In this document: piece by piece, positions 41,839-50,946 of the stretch
Position numbering within the stretch: position 1 is the stretch's first letter
Layout of the letters: every line of letters begins with the position of its first letter
Assembly (NCBI RefSeq): GCF_001693385.1
Contig: NZ_CP016428.1
Location: 2,046,001 to 2,110,000 of the forward strand
DNA from: Bradyrhizobium icense
GTDB taxonomy: Bacteria > Pseudomonadota > Alphaproteobacteria > Rhizobiales > Xanthobacteraceae
Length of the DNA stretch: 64,000 nt
Direction of reading: 5' to 3'
Made by a program: the position numbers and the translations under genes
Notes under the pieces: generated by a model
Seen by the model: only the letters and a program-made list of their open reading frames with translations
Databases searched by the model: none
What the model was told of the DNA's origin: nothing

Positions 41839-43179
41839 CTAAGCCGAAAATATATGATTGCCTGATATGCCATTTCTACCGCAGGCATTCCGTGTGTCTA
41901 TAATAAGATTGCTCCATTCTGCCAGGGTTCTGTAATCGACGTCATCGTGATCTGTTGCAATTAGAACGACGTCGTATGAACCCACCGTTTCTACATCAAG
42001 CTTCGCAGACTTTCGATTGGCCAGATGGCCATGTTCTCTGGTGCGAGGAATGGTGGGCACGTGAGGATCGTGGTAATCTACCACAGCTCCTCTCGATTCC
42101 AGCAAGTCTATAAGTACAAGAGCTGGACTTTCTCGAGTATCATCGATGTTCTTCTTGTAGGCCAATCCGACGACCAAAACTCTTGAACCATTCAGTCCTT
42201 TCTTGCGCTCACGGTCCAGCGCGATTGCTAATTCATTCACGACATAGGAGGGCATTCTTGAGTTGATTTCACCCGCGAGTTCGATGAAGCGGGTTGGAAT
42301 TCCATACTCTCGCGCCTTCCACGAGAGATAAAAAGGATCAATCGGAATGCAATGGCCTCCCAAGCCGGGGCCTGGATAGAATGGCATAAAGCCAAATGGT
42401 TTTGTCTTGGCAGCTTCGATTACCTCCCATATGTCAATGCCCATCTTGCTGTAGATTTGCTTAAGCTCGTTGACCAGGGCTATGTTCACAGCTCTAAAGA
42501 TGTTTTCAGTAATTTTAACTGCCTCCGCTGTGGCAGATGAAGAAACGGGGACCGTCCTAGCAACGATGTTGTCATAGAGCAGCAGAGCGAGCTTCTGCGC
42601 ATCCGTCCCTTCGCCTCCTACGATTTTCGGAATCTGTGCCGTGCTAAAATTCGGATTGCCGGGGTCCTCGCGCTCGGGCGAAAAGGCGAGGAAAAAATCG
42701 GTTCCGCACCTAAGATCGCTCGTTTCGAGAATCGGCAAGAGAATGTCTTTGGTAGTCCCAGGAAAGCTAGTTGACTCGAGTACAATGAGTTGCCCTGGGC
42801 GCAAGTGTGCTGCGATCTGGTGCCCGGTGGATTTGACAAATGATAGATCTGGCTCGAAATGAGATGATAAGGGCGTCGGCACGCAAATAATGACCACGTC
42901 GACAGAGGCAAGCCGGGAAAAGTCTGTTGTTGCGGCGAAAAGGCCGCTCTGATTCGCTAGTTCAATATCCTCTGAAGGGATGTGTTTTATGTAGCTCTTT
43001 CCAGTCTCCAACAGCTTGGCCTTCGATGGGTCGACATCGAATCCCAACACCCTTGATCCTGCGCGAGCTATCGCAAGAGTGAGAGGTAGTCCAACATATC
43101 CTAAACCTATGACACCAATGTGTGCTTTTCGATGCTCTAAGCGCCACGCAAGATTATGCTCGGTCATGCCTGTTATCAT
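41839..43179 (-). CDS. UDP-N-acetyl-D-glucosamine/hexosamine 6-dehydrogenase
   Basis: 446 aa in the UDP-Glc/GDP-Man dehydrogenase family, of the WbpA/WecC length. GVIGLGYVGLPLTLAIARAG (about 22-41) binds NAD. VLESTSFPGTT, the central KITENIFRAVNIALVNELK and GPGLGGHCIPIDPFYL carry the family signature, with the catalytic Cys at position 277. The C-terminal UDP-binding domain has RVLVVGLAYKKNIDDTRESP. It makes a UDP-uronic acid, so the EPS probably has an acidic sugar. It is the last gene of the minus-strand run from 45527. Confidence 0.92.
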   Translation of the reverse strand: MITGMTEHNLAWRLEHRKAHIGVIGLGYVGLPLTLAIARAGSRVLGFDVDPSKAKLLETGKSYIKHIPSEDIELANQSGLFAATTDFSRLASVDVVIICVPTPLSSHFEPDLSFVKSTGHQIAAHLRPGQLIVLESTSFPGTTKDILLPILETSDLRCGTDFFLAFSPEREDPGNPNFSTAQIPKIVGGEGTDAQKLALLLYDNIVARTVPVSSSATAEAVKITENIFRAVNIALVNELKQIYSKMGIDIWEVIEAAKTKPFGFMPFYPGPGLGGHCIPIDPFYLSWKAREYGIPTRFIELAGEINSRMPSYVVNELAIALDRERKKGLNGSRVLVVGLAYKKNIDDTRESPALVLIDLLESRGAVVDYHDPHVPTIPRTREHGHLANRKSAKLDVETVGSYDVVLIATDHDDVDYRTLAEWSNLIIDTRNACGRNGISGNHIFSA

Positions 43180-43263
43180 ATTTTGCTACGCTCCAAGAAC
43201 ACAAAGACTTAAGGAATATAACGCGCTGAGTTAGTCAGCCGGATGTAGTCAAGACTACTCCAA

Positions 43264-44337
43264 TTAAGTACTGTTACTCAATTCTGCTTCGATCAGGTCT
43301 AGGGTCCGCAGAAGACGTTCAGGATTTACGGTAAATCCGCTTAAAGCTGGTTCTGCAACAACGTATCCAAACCGAATTCCGTTAAGATCAAACAATATCT
43401 TGTGGAACGCGTTGAACTGATTTGGCGGCTGGATCACCAGAACTCCTGCATTCTCGGGGAGCGCGAACTGTGCGTGGTTCAGCGCTGACCCCTCCACTGA
43501 AACAACAATCTTTGCACTAGCTAACGATTGTGCAATTGCCCGGGGGGAGAGACTTTCGGGCGCGACGACCGTGAAACCTCGAGCTGCCAGGAGCTCGACG
43601 ATGGCGGGCGCGTTTAGCAACTCTCGGGCCGCGCCTGTCAGCCCGCGTGCCAGAAAAACACGAGATGGACCGCCGGCGTTGGTCTTTCCGCGAACTCTTG
43701 CACGCAATTCTTTGAATCGACTGATCCAGCTAGAATTAAGTCCGAGATCGTCGATCACCCAAAGCCTTTCTATTCGCGCATATGAAACGGGAAGGCCGGG
43801 CAATTCCATTAACTCTCGGTACCCGGCTTCGTGCATCCAGGGCTTTCCCTCAAAACTTAGTGGGAGCAGGCCGCGCTGTTGTGCAAGGAGCTCCATGGCC
43901 ATGGCATCTCGCAACCAATGACCAAAATAAATATTTGAAGGGGCGTAGGTACAGAGTTGTCCCTCAGGATACTCATCATAAGATCCTGCAAGAATAGCGC
44001 GCTTTTTGCGCGCTTTGGATACCTCATAACCACCTGACCAGTAGCAGGTGTGATCGGCCAATATCGCGTCATCGAGCCGATATGCAATCGTTGGTCCATG
44101 TTTCAAGCTCTTTGCTGTTACGATCTTTCTTTCAGCTTCAATTGTCGAGCTTGGACCAACTCCTCGCACACGCTCAAATTCATTAGGCAGAGCTATAACC
44201 GGAAGTGCAGGAGCTTCGTCAGCTGGCGCCAATTCAATGCTTTCGACGGCGCCTTCCGGGACTGGACGTATCTTCTGAAATTTTGCCTTGAAGCGCGCCG
44301 TAAGCGGCAAAAAGCTGTATTTTGTAAGAATTGACAT
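43264..44337 (-). CDS. family 61 glycosyltransferase (DUF563)
   Basis: 357 aa. The ATG at 44337 overlaps the stop of the GT4 gene (TGATG), so they are coupled. YAPSNIYFGHWLRDAMAMEL in the middle and VVSVEGSALNHAQFALPENA near the C-terminus are the GT61 hallmarks (GHW and EGS/H motifs). It adds a pentose or hexose residue; the sugar is not predictable. Cytoplasmic. Confidence 0.85.
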   Translation of the reverse strand: MSILTKYSFLPLTARFKAKFQKIRPVPEGAVESIELAPADEAPALPVIALPNEFERVRGVGPSSTIEAERKIVTAKSLKHGPTIAYRLDDAILADHTCYWSGGYEVSKARKKRAILAGSYDEYPEGQLCTYAPSNIYFGHWLRDAMAMELLAQQRGLLPLSFEGKPWMHEAGYRELMELPGLPVSYARIERLWVIDDLGLNSSWISRFKELRARVRGKTNAGGPSRVFLARGLTGAARELLNAPAIVELLAARGFTVVAPESLSPRAIAQSLASAKIVVSVEGSALNHAQFALPENAGVLVIQPPNQFNAFHKILFDLNGIRFGYVVAEPALSGFTVNPERLLRTLDLIEAELSNST

Positions 44338-45527
44338 CACGAAACGTCCGGATAGAGTTTCTCAATCATTCGCTGAACTGCTGTTGAGTAGCCTTGTTCT
44401 TGATCAACAAATTGCAGCGCGAGCTGAGCACATTCGGATTTCAAACGTGTGTACAAAGCAGGTGTATTGATCAACGACAATATTGCAGACACATAACTAT
44501 CAATATTGTCGACCTCAGCTTCGATTGTCGCTGCTCCAATCACGTCGAATGCGTTCGCTACTTTGCTTGTAATTACCGGAAGACCCGATAATACAGCTTC
44601 CGCGCAGACCTGAGGCATTCCCTCGGTAAAATTACTACGTGTCGGCACGATCGCAGCGTGGGCCTCTCCATATACCTTTAGCAGAGCTTCCCGCTCAAGA
44701 CGCCCGTGAATGATAACCACATCGCTCAGGCGATCTCGCTCGATCAGTTTGGCAAGCTCGAGCAGTGCAGGGCCGTCTCCACAGACATCGAAAATGACTT
44801 TTACAGAAGCTTGTATCTTGAGATCAGCGGCCATTTGCGCGAGATCCAATAGGCCTTTGTTCTTCTCCGCGCGCCCTACAAACACGATTCGAAATGTTCC
44901 GCCCTGGTATGACGGAGAATGCCTGAACCCTTCGCGCCTGAATTGGCAGCGATATTGAAAAAACGGAATTCGGTGATCTGATTCTGCCTGCACCTGACGC
45001 TCGCACTCGGGCGAGACGCCGATAGCGCCAGCGGCTGCATACCGAAAGAAAAGGCGGTTCAGCGACCGGATAGCCCGATGGACAAACCCGGTAGGCGGAA
45101 AACCCGCTGGCCACAGGACGTTATGCAGGTTGGCGACGACAGGAATCCCGACCGCTCGAAATAGAGTCAGAACAAAGTAGTGGCTGGTTCCTGAATCGAT
45201 AATCGCGATATCCGCTCTGAAGCGGAGTGCGCGAATAGCTAAATATATGCCGTACAGAGTGAGGGAAAGATGGAATCGAAGTCCGCCGCTGTTCTGGAAC
45301 GACTTCGGCCGGTTCTCCATCGTGATGTTTTTATCTTCTAGCCGATCGATCCTGCTGTTTGATGAGATCGCGAGCGTCTTGATGTTATGGAGTCGGCAAT
45401 AGGCAAACAACTGTTCCGAAAATGCGATGCTGGTCTCATTTACCGCCAATCCCGCGAGCTGATTTTTCCGAGCGTTTACAATATCGCCCGGTCCCAGTGC
45501 TGTGAACAGTCGCAATTCCGGTTTCAC
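44337..45527 (-). CDS. family 4 glycosyltransferase (group 1)
   Basis: 396 aa. The GTG at 45527 overlaps the stop of the upstream fusion gene and has GGAGG eight bases before it, so I prefer it over the upstream GTG at 45545. It is a GT-B fold: the C-terminal half has FRIVFVGRAEKNKGLLDLAQ, IFDVCGDGP, and the E-x7-E signature in EGMPQVCAEAVLSGLPVITS. It adds a sugar to the lipid-linked chain. Confidence 0.9.
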   Translation of the reverse strand: MKPELRLFTALGPGDIVNARKNQLAGLAVNETSIAFSEQLFAYCRLHNIKTLAISSNSRIDRLEDKNITMENRPKSFQNSGGLRFHLSLTLYGIYLAIRALRFRADIAIIDSGTSHYFVLTLFRAVGIPVVANLHNVLWPAGFPPTGFVHRAIRSLNRLFFRYAAAGAIGVSPECERQVQAESDHRIPFFQYRCQFRREGFRHSPSYQGGTFRIVFVGRAEKNKGLLDLAQMAADLKIQASVKVIFDVCGDGPALLELAKLIERDRLSDVVIIHGRLEREALLKVYGEAHAAIVPTRSNFTEGMPQVCAEAVLSGLPVITSKVANAFDVIGAATIEAEVDNIDSYVSAILSLINTPALYTRLKSECAQLALQFVDQEQGYSTAVQRMIEKLYPDVS

Positions 45528-47707
45528 TTGGTCGCCTCCAGCCACGGCTCCAACGCCACTCCAATTCCCTCATCTACCATGCGCTGGCGGTCCGATGCCG
45601 GCTTCCAGCCCAGCTCGGTGCGCGTGCGCGTGCAGTCGAAATAGGCCTTCTGCGTCCGCGATTCCCAGTCGGCGTAGCTCGGTTTGCGGATGCGGTCGGG
45701 ATGTTTCACCAGAACCTTCACCGTCCATTTCGCGAAATCGGCGAGGTAGAACTTCCAGATCGGCTGATAGATCACCGATAGTTTCAGGTCGCCGCGCCGT
45801 TGCAACTCCTGCAGATATTCGCGCGCCGTCAGCAGCGGGGCATCGATCAAATTGTAGCTCTTGCCCTCGATGCCTGGAACCTCGATGGCCCGCACCAGCG
45901 CCGCGGCCACGTCCGATACCAGCACGAACGGCAGCTTGTTGCGTCCGTCGCCCCACACCTCGCAGATGTTTTCCGAGAAGCGGCCGACGCCCCAGTGAAA
46001 CGGGCCGCCGCCGCGGCCGATCACGATCCCGGGCCGCAGAATGACGAGCGGCAATTGCCGGCCCCGGCTCATCTCGGTCAGGATATCCTCGGCCGCAGCC
46101 TTGGCGCGCGCATAGTAGTTGCGCCGGCTGATCTCTGGATCGAGCGGCGTTGCTTCCGTGATGGTGCCTGTCTTGGCGCCGGCATAGTAGGAATCGATCG
46201 TGCCGGTGTAGACCAGCCGCTTGATACCAGCCGAAAGGCAAACCTCGGCCACCAGCCGGGTCGGCTCGACGTCGTTGGCGAGGTATTCATCCCACGTCTT
46301 GCACTGCGCATGGGCAAGGTGATGGACGAATTCGATTCCCGGCATGGCCCGCTCGAGGTCGGCGCGGTTGCCGATATCGCCGCCAACGATCTCCAGGCGG
46401 TCGGACGCGAATTCGTCGAGCGGCAAGGCCGAGCCGCGCACCATGGCCCGCACGCCATAGCCGGCGGCAAGAAGCTGGCGTATCAGCTCCCTGCCGATGA
46501 AGCCGGCGCCGCCGAGAACCAGCACCGTGGGCGGCGCGGCGAGGGCAGGGCGATCGGCCGCCGCGCGGGCCGCCATGGTGACTGAAACATCGATGGCGGA
46601 CGCCTCGATGATCCCGACGCAATGGCCGATCACATCGCGGCCGGTGCGGCCGGCAATGCGGACATCGAGCGGCTGTCCGTTGCGGATCGCCGCGTAGAAG
46701 GCGGCGGTCGCGTCCTGGATCGAGTTCTGGTACGGGTTGCCGCGCCGCACCAGCTTCAGCTTGCCAAGCCCGTAGCGGGCCAGCACCGCGAGCGCCTGCC
46801 GGCGCAGCTGGCTTGCGATGCCGCGGCTGCGCTTGAAGCGGTCGAAATCCACATCCAGCGGCGTCCGCTGATCGATCACGCAGGTGTCGGCGTCGAAATC
46901 GAGCAGTGCCGATCCGAACAGGCCGCGGACGTAGATGGTCCGCTGCGGAAAGCCCGGCGCAAAGTTGATGTTGAGATCGATCGCGGTGCGGCCCACGGTG
47001 GTCCGCACGCGCCAGCGCCGGTAGATGCCGGCGCCGTTCGGCAAGGTCACCTTGCGGTCGGCGGTGACGGAAAGCGCTTCCGGCGCGCCAGCCAGATCGA
47101 GCAGTGCGGATACCAGATGCGGGCCAGTTTCGAGAATGACGTTGCCGGGGTTGCGCAGCATCCAGTTGTCGAACGGGCCAAAGCGGATCTGGCCGAGCTC
47201 GTAGAAATGATTGAAGGTGATGTGATCGATCGGGCCGAGCTCTTTCGCATGCACGGCCGCGCGCAGCCGCTCGAACGCCGCCGAGAACAGGAAGTTGTGG
47301 CTGACGCCGAGATAGAGGCCTCGCTCCGCCGCGAGCTTGACCAATTCGTCCGCCTCCGCGGTGGAGGTGCACATCGGCTTTTCAAGAAAGACGTGAACGC
47401 CGGCCTCCAGCGCAGCCTTGGCCAGGGAGAAATGCAGGTCCGGCGGCGTCAGGATATGGACGCAGTCGATCTGCGTTTCCTCCATCATCTTCGACAGCGA
47501 GTCGAAGGCGCGCGGAATATTCCAGGCGCCGGCGAAGGCCTTGGCCCGCCCGAAATTGGCGTCGCAGGTTGCGATCAGCTCGACGCCCGCGGCCTCGCGA
47601 ATCGCGCGCGCGTGAAACTCGGCGATGTAGCCGGTTCCGACAATGGCGGCGCGAATGGGAGCCGTGGCGCTGATGGCGGCGCGCCGGTTCGTTGAATTAT
47701 TGATCAT
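45524..47707 (-). CDS. Gfo/Idh/MocA oxidoreductase fused to an NAD-dependent epimerase (727 aa)
   Basis: From ATG 47707. Two NAD-dependent enzymes in one chain. Residues about 18-360 form a Gfo/Idh/MocA oxidoreductase: AAIVGTGYIAEFHARAI for the nucleotide and VFLEKPMCTS with the Lys. From about 398, VLVLGGAGFIGRELIRQLL begins an extended SDR with YYARAKAAAE giving Tyr and Lys. It could oxidise and then epimerise or reduce one sugar nucleotide. Its GT neighbours overlap it by a few bases at both ends. No frameshift joins the halves. Confidence 0.85.
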   Translation of the reverse strand: MINNSTNRRAAISATAPIRAAIVGTGYIAEFHARAIREAAGVELIATCDANFGRAKAFAGAWNIPRAFDSLSKMMEETQIDCVHILTPPDLHFSLAKAALEAGVHVFLEKPMCTSTAEADELVKLAAERGLYLGVSHNFLFSAAFERLRAAVHAKELGPIDHITFNHFYELGQIRFGPFDNWMLRNPGNVILETGPHLVSALLDLAGAPEALSVTADRKVTLPNGAGIYRRWRVRTTVGRTAIDLNINFAPGFPQRTIYVRGLFGSALLDFDADTCVIDQRTPLDVDFDRFKRSRGIASQLRRQALAVLARYGLGKLKLVRRGNPYQNSIQDATAAFYAAIRNGQPLDVRIAGRTGRDVIGHCVGIIEASAIDVSVTMAARAAADRPALAAPPTVLVLGGAGFIGRELIRQLLAAGYGVRAMVRGSALPLDEFASDRLEIVGGDIGNRADLERAMPGIEFVHHLAHAQCKTWDEYLANDVEPTRLVAEVCLSAGIKRLVYTGTIDSYYAGAKTGTITEATPLDPEISRRNYYARAKAAAEDILTEMSRGRQLPLVILRPGIVIGRGGGPFHWGVGRFSENICEVWGDGRNKLPFVLVSDVAAALVRAIEVPGIEGKSYNLIDAPLLTAREYLQELQRRGDLKLSVIYQPIWKFYLADFAKWTVKVLVKHPDRIRKPSYADWESRTQKAYFDCTRTRTELGWKPASDRQRMVDEGIGVALEPWLEATK

Positions 47708-48759
47708 GTATTTCCGCTCGTTGGTATCTGCTTGTGTTCGATGAGCTGCGGGCGGCGATGCAACAGGCGGTCGCGCCAGAACATCGCCAGCCCCAGCCCT
47801 TCCGGGAACCGGGCAAGAAGCTGAAAGAAGGCGAGGCGTGCGCGGTCCGAAAGCGGGCCCGGGTTGTTGATGCTCAGCCGGGCGAGCTGCATCGGATAGA
47901 TCAGCCAGGCGATCCATCCGAAACGCGGCAGCGCGATTGTTGCGACGATCGCAGCGAAGGGAAGCAACAGGCCCCAAACCAAGGCGCGCCGTGCCTCGCG
48001 CACAAAATGCCGCTCAGGCGGCGCACCGTGCAGATGCGCGCCTTGCGCAAAGGCGTATCCGGCGCGCTGAGCCCTGCGCCACCACTGTCCGAAATGCAGC
48101 ATCGCCGCATCGTGCAGCGCCATCGCGTCGGGAAGCCGCCAGATCCGCCAGTTCGCCTGGCGAAGCCGCACCGATAATTCGTCTTCTTCGGCGGCAATCA
48201 CGTCCTCGCGATAGCCGCCCACGCGCTTCAGCGCTTTCGCGCGGATCATCACGTTGCCGGCAAAGGCGCGAACCTCGCCCGTGGGGCGGTCCCACTCCTT
48301 GTCGCAAAGCCAGTTGTAGACCGACCGCTCCGGATAGCGCTCGCGGAGCCTGCCGCATACGGCTGCGGCGTCCGCCTGGCGGTCGAGGAAGGCTGCGGCG
48401 GCGTCGAGCCATCCGGCGGCAAGCTCGGAGTCGCCGTCCACGAACTGAACATAAGCCACGTCGGGAGCGATCGTCAGCAGGCGGGCAAAGCCGGCATTGC
48501 GCGCGCGCGCCGCGGTGAAGGGAGTGGCAAGATCGAGTTCGACGATGTCGGCGCCCATCTCGCGCGCCGCCTCAACCGAGCCGTCCGTCGAATTGCTATC
48601 GACGTAAACCACTGCCGTCGCTGCGGATACCGCACGCAGGCACGTGATAAGCCGTCCGCCCTCATTGCGCCCAATGACGACAACGCCGAATCTTGCACGC
48701 TCCGGGCCATATTTGTGGTTAATGCGCTCGCTCGTCTGCAAAGTGGAATCTCTTAACAT
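47704..48759 (-). CDS. family 2 glycosyltransferase with C-terminal membrane segments
   Basis: 351 aa. The N-terminal GT-A domain has FGVVVIGRNEGGRLITCLRA, VYVDSNSTDGSVEAAREMGA, and FVDGDSELAAGW with the DxD. Residues about 255-300 are hydrophobic (LVWGLLLPFAAIVATIAL), anchoring it to the inner membrane. Start ATG 48759 gives a hydrophilic head of about 20 residues. It overlaps the fusion gene at 47704-47707. It is similar to ExoO/ExoM-like enzymes only in general. Confidence 0.87.
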   Translation of the reverse strand: MLRDSTLQTSERINHKYGPERARFGVVVIGRNEGGRLITCLRAVSAATAVVYVDSNSTDGSVEAAREMGADIVELDLATPFTAARARNAGFARLLTIAPDVAYVQFVDGDSELAAGWLDAAAAFLDRQADAAAVCGRLRERYPERSVYNWLCDKEWDRPTGEVRAFAGNVMIRAKALKRVGGYREDVIAAEEDELSVRLRQANWRIWRLPDAMALHDAAMLHFGQWWRRAQRAGYAFAQGAHLHGAPPERHFVREARRALVWGLLLPFAAIVATIALPRFGWIAWLIYPMQLARLSINNPGPLSDRARLAFFQLLARFPEGLGLAMFWRDRLLHRRPQLIEHKQIPTSGNT

Positions 48760-48910
48760 TTCAATCAGGCGGCGGCTTGGGGCGCCGGTAAACTTCCATC
48801 AAACGCGATTTCGAAACGCGACAGCAGCGGCAATTGTTTTGCCGACCGCGCCCCAATGACGAGGCAGATCGACAGAGCCTAGGTATCACGAAGGGAACGG
48901 ACCGCAGGTA

Positions 48911-49426
48911 CTATTGCTGAGCGTGGTGAATTCCTCCGGGATACCCCGTCGCCACCCCATACGGCTCGACGTCGGCAATCACCACCGCGTTCGCCCCGAT
49001 CCGCGCATGCGCGCCGATCTTGACCGGCCCCAGGATCTTGGCGCCGGCGCCAATGTCGACATGGCCGGCAATTTCGGGAACCCCGCCGCGGCCGCGGCTG
49101 CCAAGTGTGACCTGGTGGAAAATCAGGCAGTTCACGCCAATTTTGGCGTCCGGGTGAATGACGATGCCATTGGGGTGGGGGATCAGCAGCCCACCGCCGA
49201 TCCGGCAGGTGAGCGGTATCTCAGCGCCCGTCACCACGCTCCAGAAGCGATGACGCAGGGCGATGACCTTGCAACAAAGCGTGCCGAAAAGGCCGCCGCG
49301 CGCCTGCCAAAACTGGTAGCGCCGAACCGTCAGCAGCAGTTTGCGTCCGGGGTCCCAGAACTGCCTAGGGTTTTCCCGCGTCCAGTCGGGAACTTCGGCA
49401 CTGATCTGTTCGATAGCCTGGTCCAC
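48911..49426 (-). CDS. serine acetyltransferase-like left-handed beta-helix protein
   Basis: 171 aa, GTG start at 49426. Hexapeptide repeats run from about residue 75 to 155 (RIGGGLLIPHPNGIVIHPDA, GSRGRGGVPEIAGHVDIGAG, AKILGPVKIGAHARIGANAV), as in CysE-type acetyltransferases, with HP residues of the catalytic region. The N-terminal helical region is shorter than in cysteine-pathway CysE, so it may acetylate a sugar rather than serine. It shares an intergenic region with the divergent GT26-STAS gene. Confidence 0.82.
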   Translation of the reverse strand: MDQAIEQISAEVPDWTRENPRQFWDPGRKLLLTVRRYQFWQARGGLFGTLCCKVIALRHRFWSVVTGAEIPLTCRIGGGLLIPHPNGIVIHPDAKIGVNCLIFHQVTLGSRGRGGVPEIAGHVDIGAGAKILGPVKIGAHARIGANAVVIADVEPYGVATGYPGGIHHAQQ

Positions 49427-49712
49427 CTCTGTGCACCTATTCTGGAATTAAACCCAATAGCGGACGGTTTGGCTTGTTGGAAGCCATCTTGAGCATAACC
49501 ATCAGTCATTAATCGCCAATGGCCGCGATCCCGGTGGACTCCGCCGCCCATCGGTTTGGAATTGCTATTTCATTCGTGGACGCGGTATTAATCACGTACA
49601 TTAAATCGATTTCACTAAGCAGGAATTTCGTAGTAGATCGCATACTATTCGTTAATTATATGACGGGGCCCCGCAATGCGTCCGGGCGAAATTTGAAGTT
49701 CGTGGAGCATTT

Positions 49713-50888
49713 ATGTTGAAGACGTTGCGCCCCCCGGCAGTCTCGGCCGATTTTCCCGAGCAATCTGCAGACCCGCAGTCGGCAAGCGCCTCTCCGGACG
49801 ACCTTTCCCGCCACGTATTTGGTCTCCTCGGCATTCCCGTGGATGCGCTCGATTTTCCCTCGCTGCTGCGGTCGATGGATCTCGCGACGAACGCCGGCTC
49901 GGCATTTCTGATCTCGACACCCAATGTCAATTTCCTCGTCAAGAGCCAGATCAACGGTACGTTTCGCGAATCCATGCTGCTGAGCGACCTGTGTCTTGCG
50001 GACGGCATGCCGTTGATCTGGATCGCCAAGCTGCTGCGCATTCCGATCCATGAGCGAATTGCCGGCAGCGACCTGTTCGGCCGGCTTAAATCCGCCAACG
50101 CGACCAGCAGGCGTCTGCGCGTCTTCCTGCTCGGCGGGGCCGAGGGGCTCGCGGCTGCAGTCGGCGCCAGGCTGAACGCCGAGAAGGGCGGGCTGGAATG
50201 CGTCGGCGTGTTCAACCCCGGTTTCGGCACGATCGAAGAGATGAGCTCGCCGAAAATAATCGAGGAAATAAATGCGAGCAACGCGGATTTAATTGCCGTA
50301 TTTTTTGGCGCGGAGAAGGCCCAAGCCTGGCTTCTGCACAACCATTGGAGGCTGCGCCCGCCCATTCGAGCCCAGTTCGGGGCGACAATTAATTTCGAGG
50401 CCGGAACTGTTCGGCGGGCGCCGCCGATGCTCCGTAGCACCGGGTTTGAGTGGCTGTGGCGTATCAAGGAGGAACCGTACCTCTGGCGGCGCTACTGGAG
50501 CGACGGGAAGGCCCTGCTTGCGATGCTGGTCACCTGTGTGCTGCCCCTGATGCTGAGCGAGAGACGGGCGCGAGCCTTGAACAAGCTGTCGATCGCAAGA
50601 AGTGAGGATCATGGTTCAGTGACCCTTGCCCTGTCGGGGGCCGCGGTAGCGGAACATGTCGACCGCGCAATCGAGCAGCTCCGCGATGCGCTCGACAGCG
50701 GCAAACGAATGATCCTCGACGTTTCGAACACACAGTACATCGACGCAAGGTTCTTCGGGTTGTTCCTGATGGTTCGAAAGCAATTGGCCAGCCGGGGACA
50801 GAAACTCCTGTTTACGGGCGTGTCCGCGGGCCTGCGACGAATATTCCGCCTGAACAGATTCGAATTCCTCCTGTCACAGGAAGTGTGA
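49713..50888 (+). CDS. WecG/TagA/CpsF (GT26) glycosyltransferase with C-terminal STAS domain
   Basis: 391 aa, ATG with GGAG seven bases upstream. Residues about 60-250 are the GT26 fold: STPNVNFLVKSQ, LADGMPLIWIAKLL and VGVFNPGFG. From about 295, TLALSGAAVAEHVDRAIEQL and MILDVSNTQYIDARFFGLFL match a STAS domain (anti-sigma factor antagonist type). The Ser that is phosphorylated in SpoIIAA-like domains (DSxG) is replaced by DARFFG, so classical kinase control is unlikely. The GT probably adds a ManNAc-type sugar. Confidence 0.85.
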   Translation: MLKTLRPPAVSADFPEQSADPQSASASPDDLSRHVFGLLGIPVDALDFPSLLRSMDLATNAGSAFLISTPNVNFLVKSQINGTFRESMLLSDLCLADGMPLIWIAKLLRIPIHERIAGSDLFGRLKSANATSRRLRVFLLGGAEGLAAAVGARLNAEKGGLECVGVFNPGFGTIEEMSSPKIIEEINASNADLIAVFFGAEKAQAWLLHNHWRLRPPIRAQFGATINFEAGTVRRAPPMLRSTGFEWLWRIKEEPYLWRRYWSDGKALLAMLVTCVLPLMLSERRARALNKLSIARSEDHGSVTLALSGAAVAEHVDRAIEQLRDALDSGKRMILDVSNTQYIDARFFGLFLMVRKQLASRGQKLLFTGVSAGLRRIFRLNRFEFLLSQEV

Positions 50889-50946
50889 TAGCGGAGAAAA
50901 CAGACGATATCCGGCCGCGTTCGGCCGCGTGCATGGTAATCCAAAA

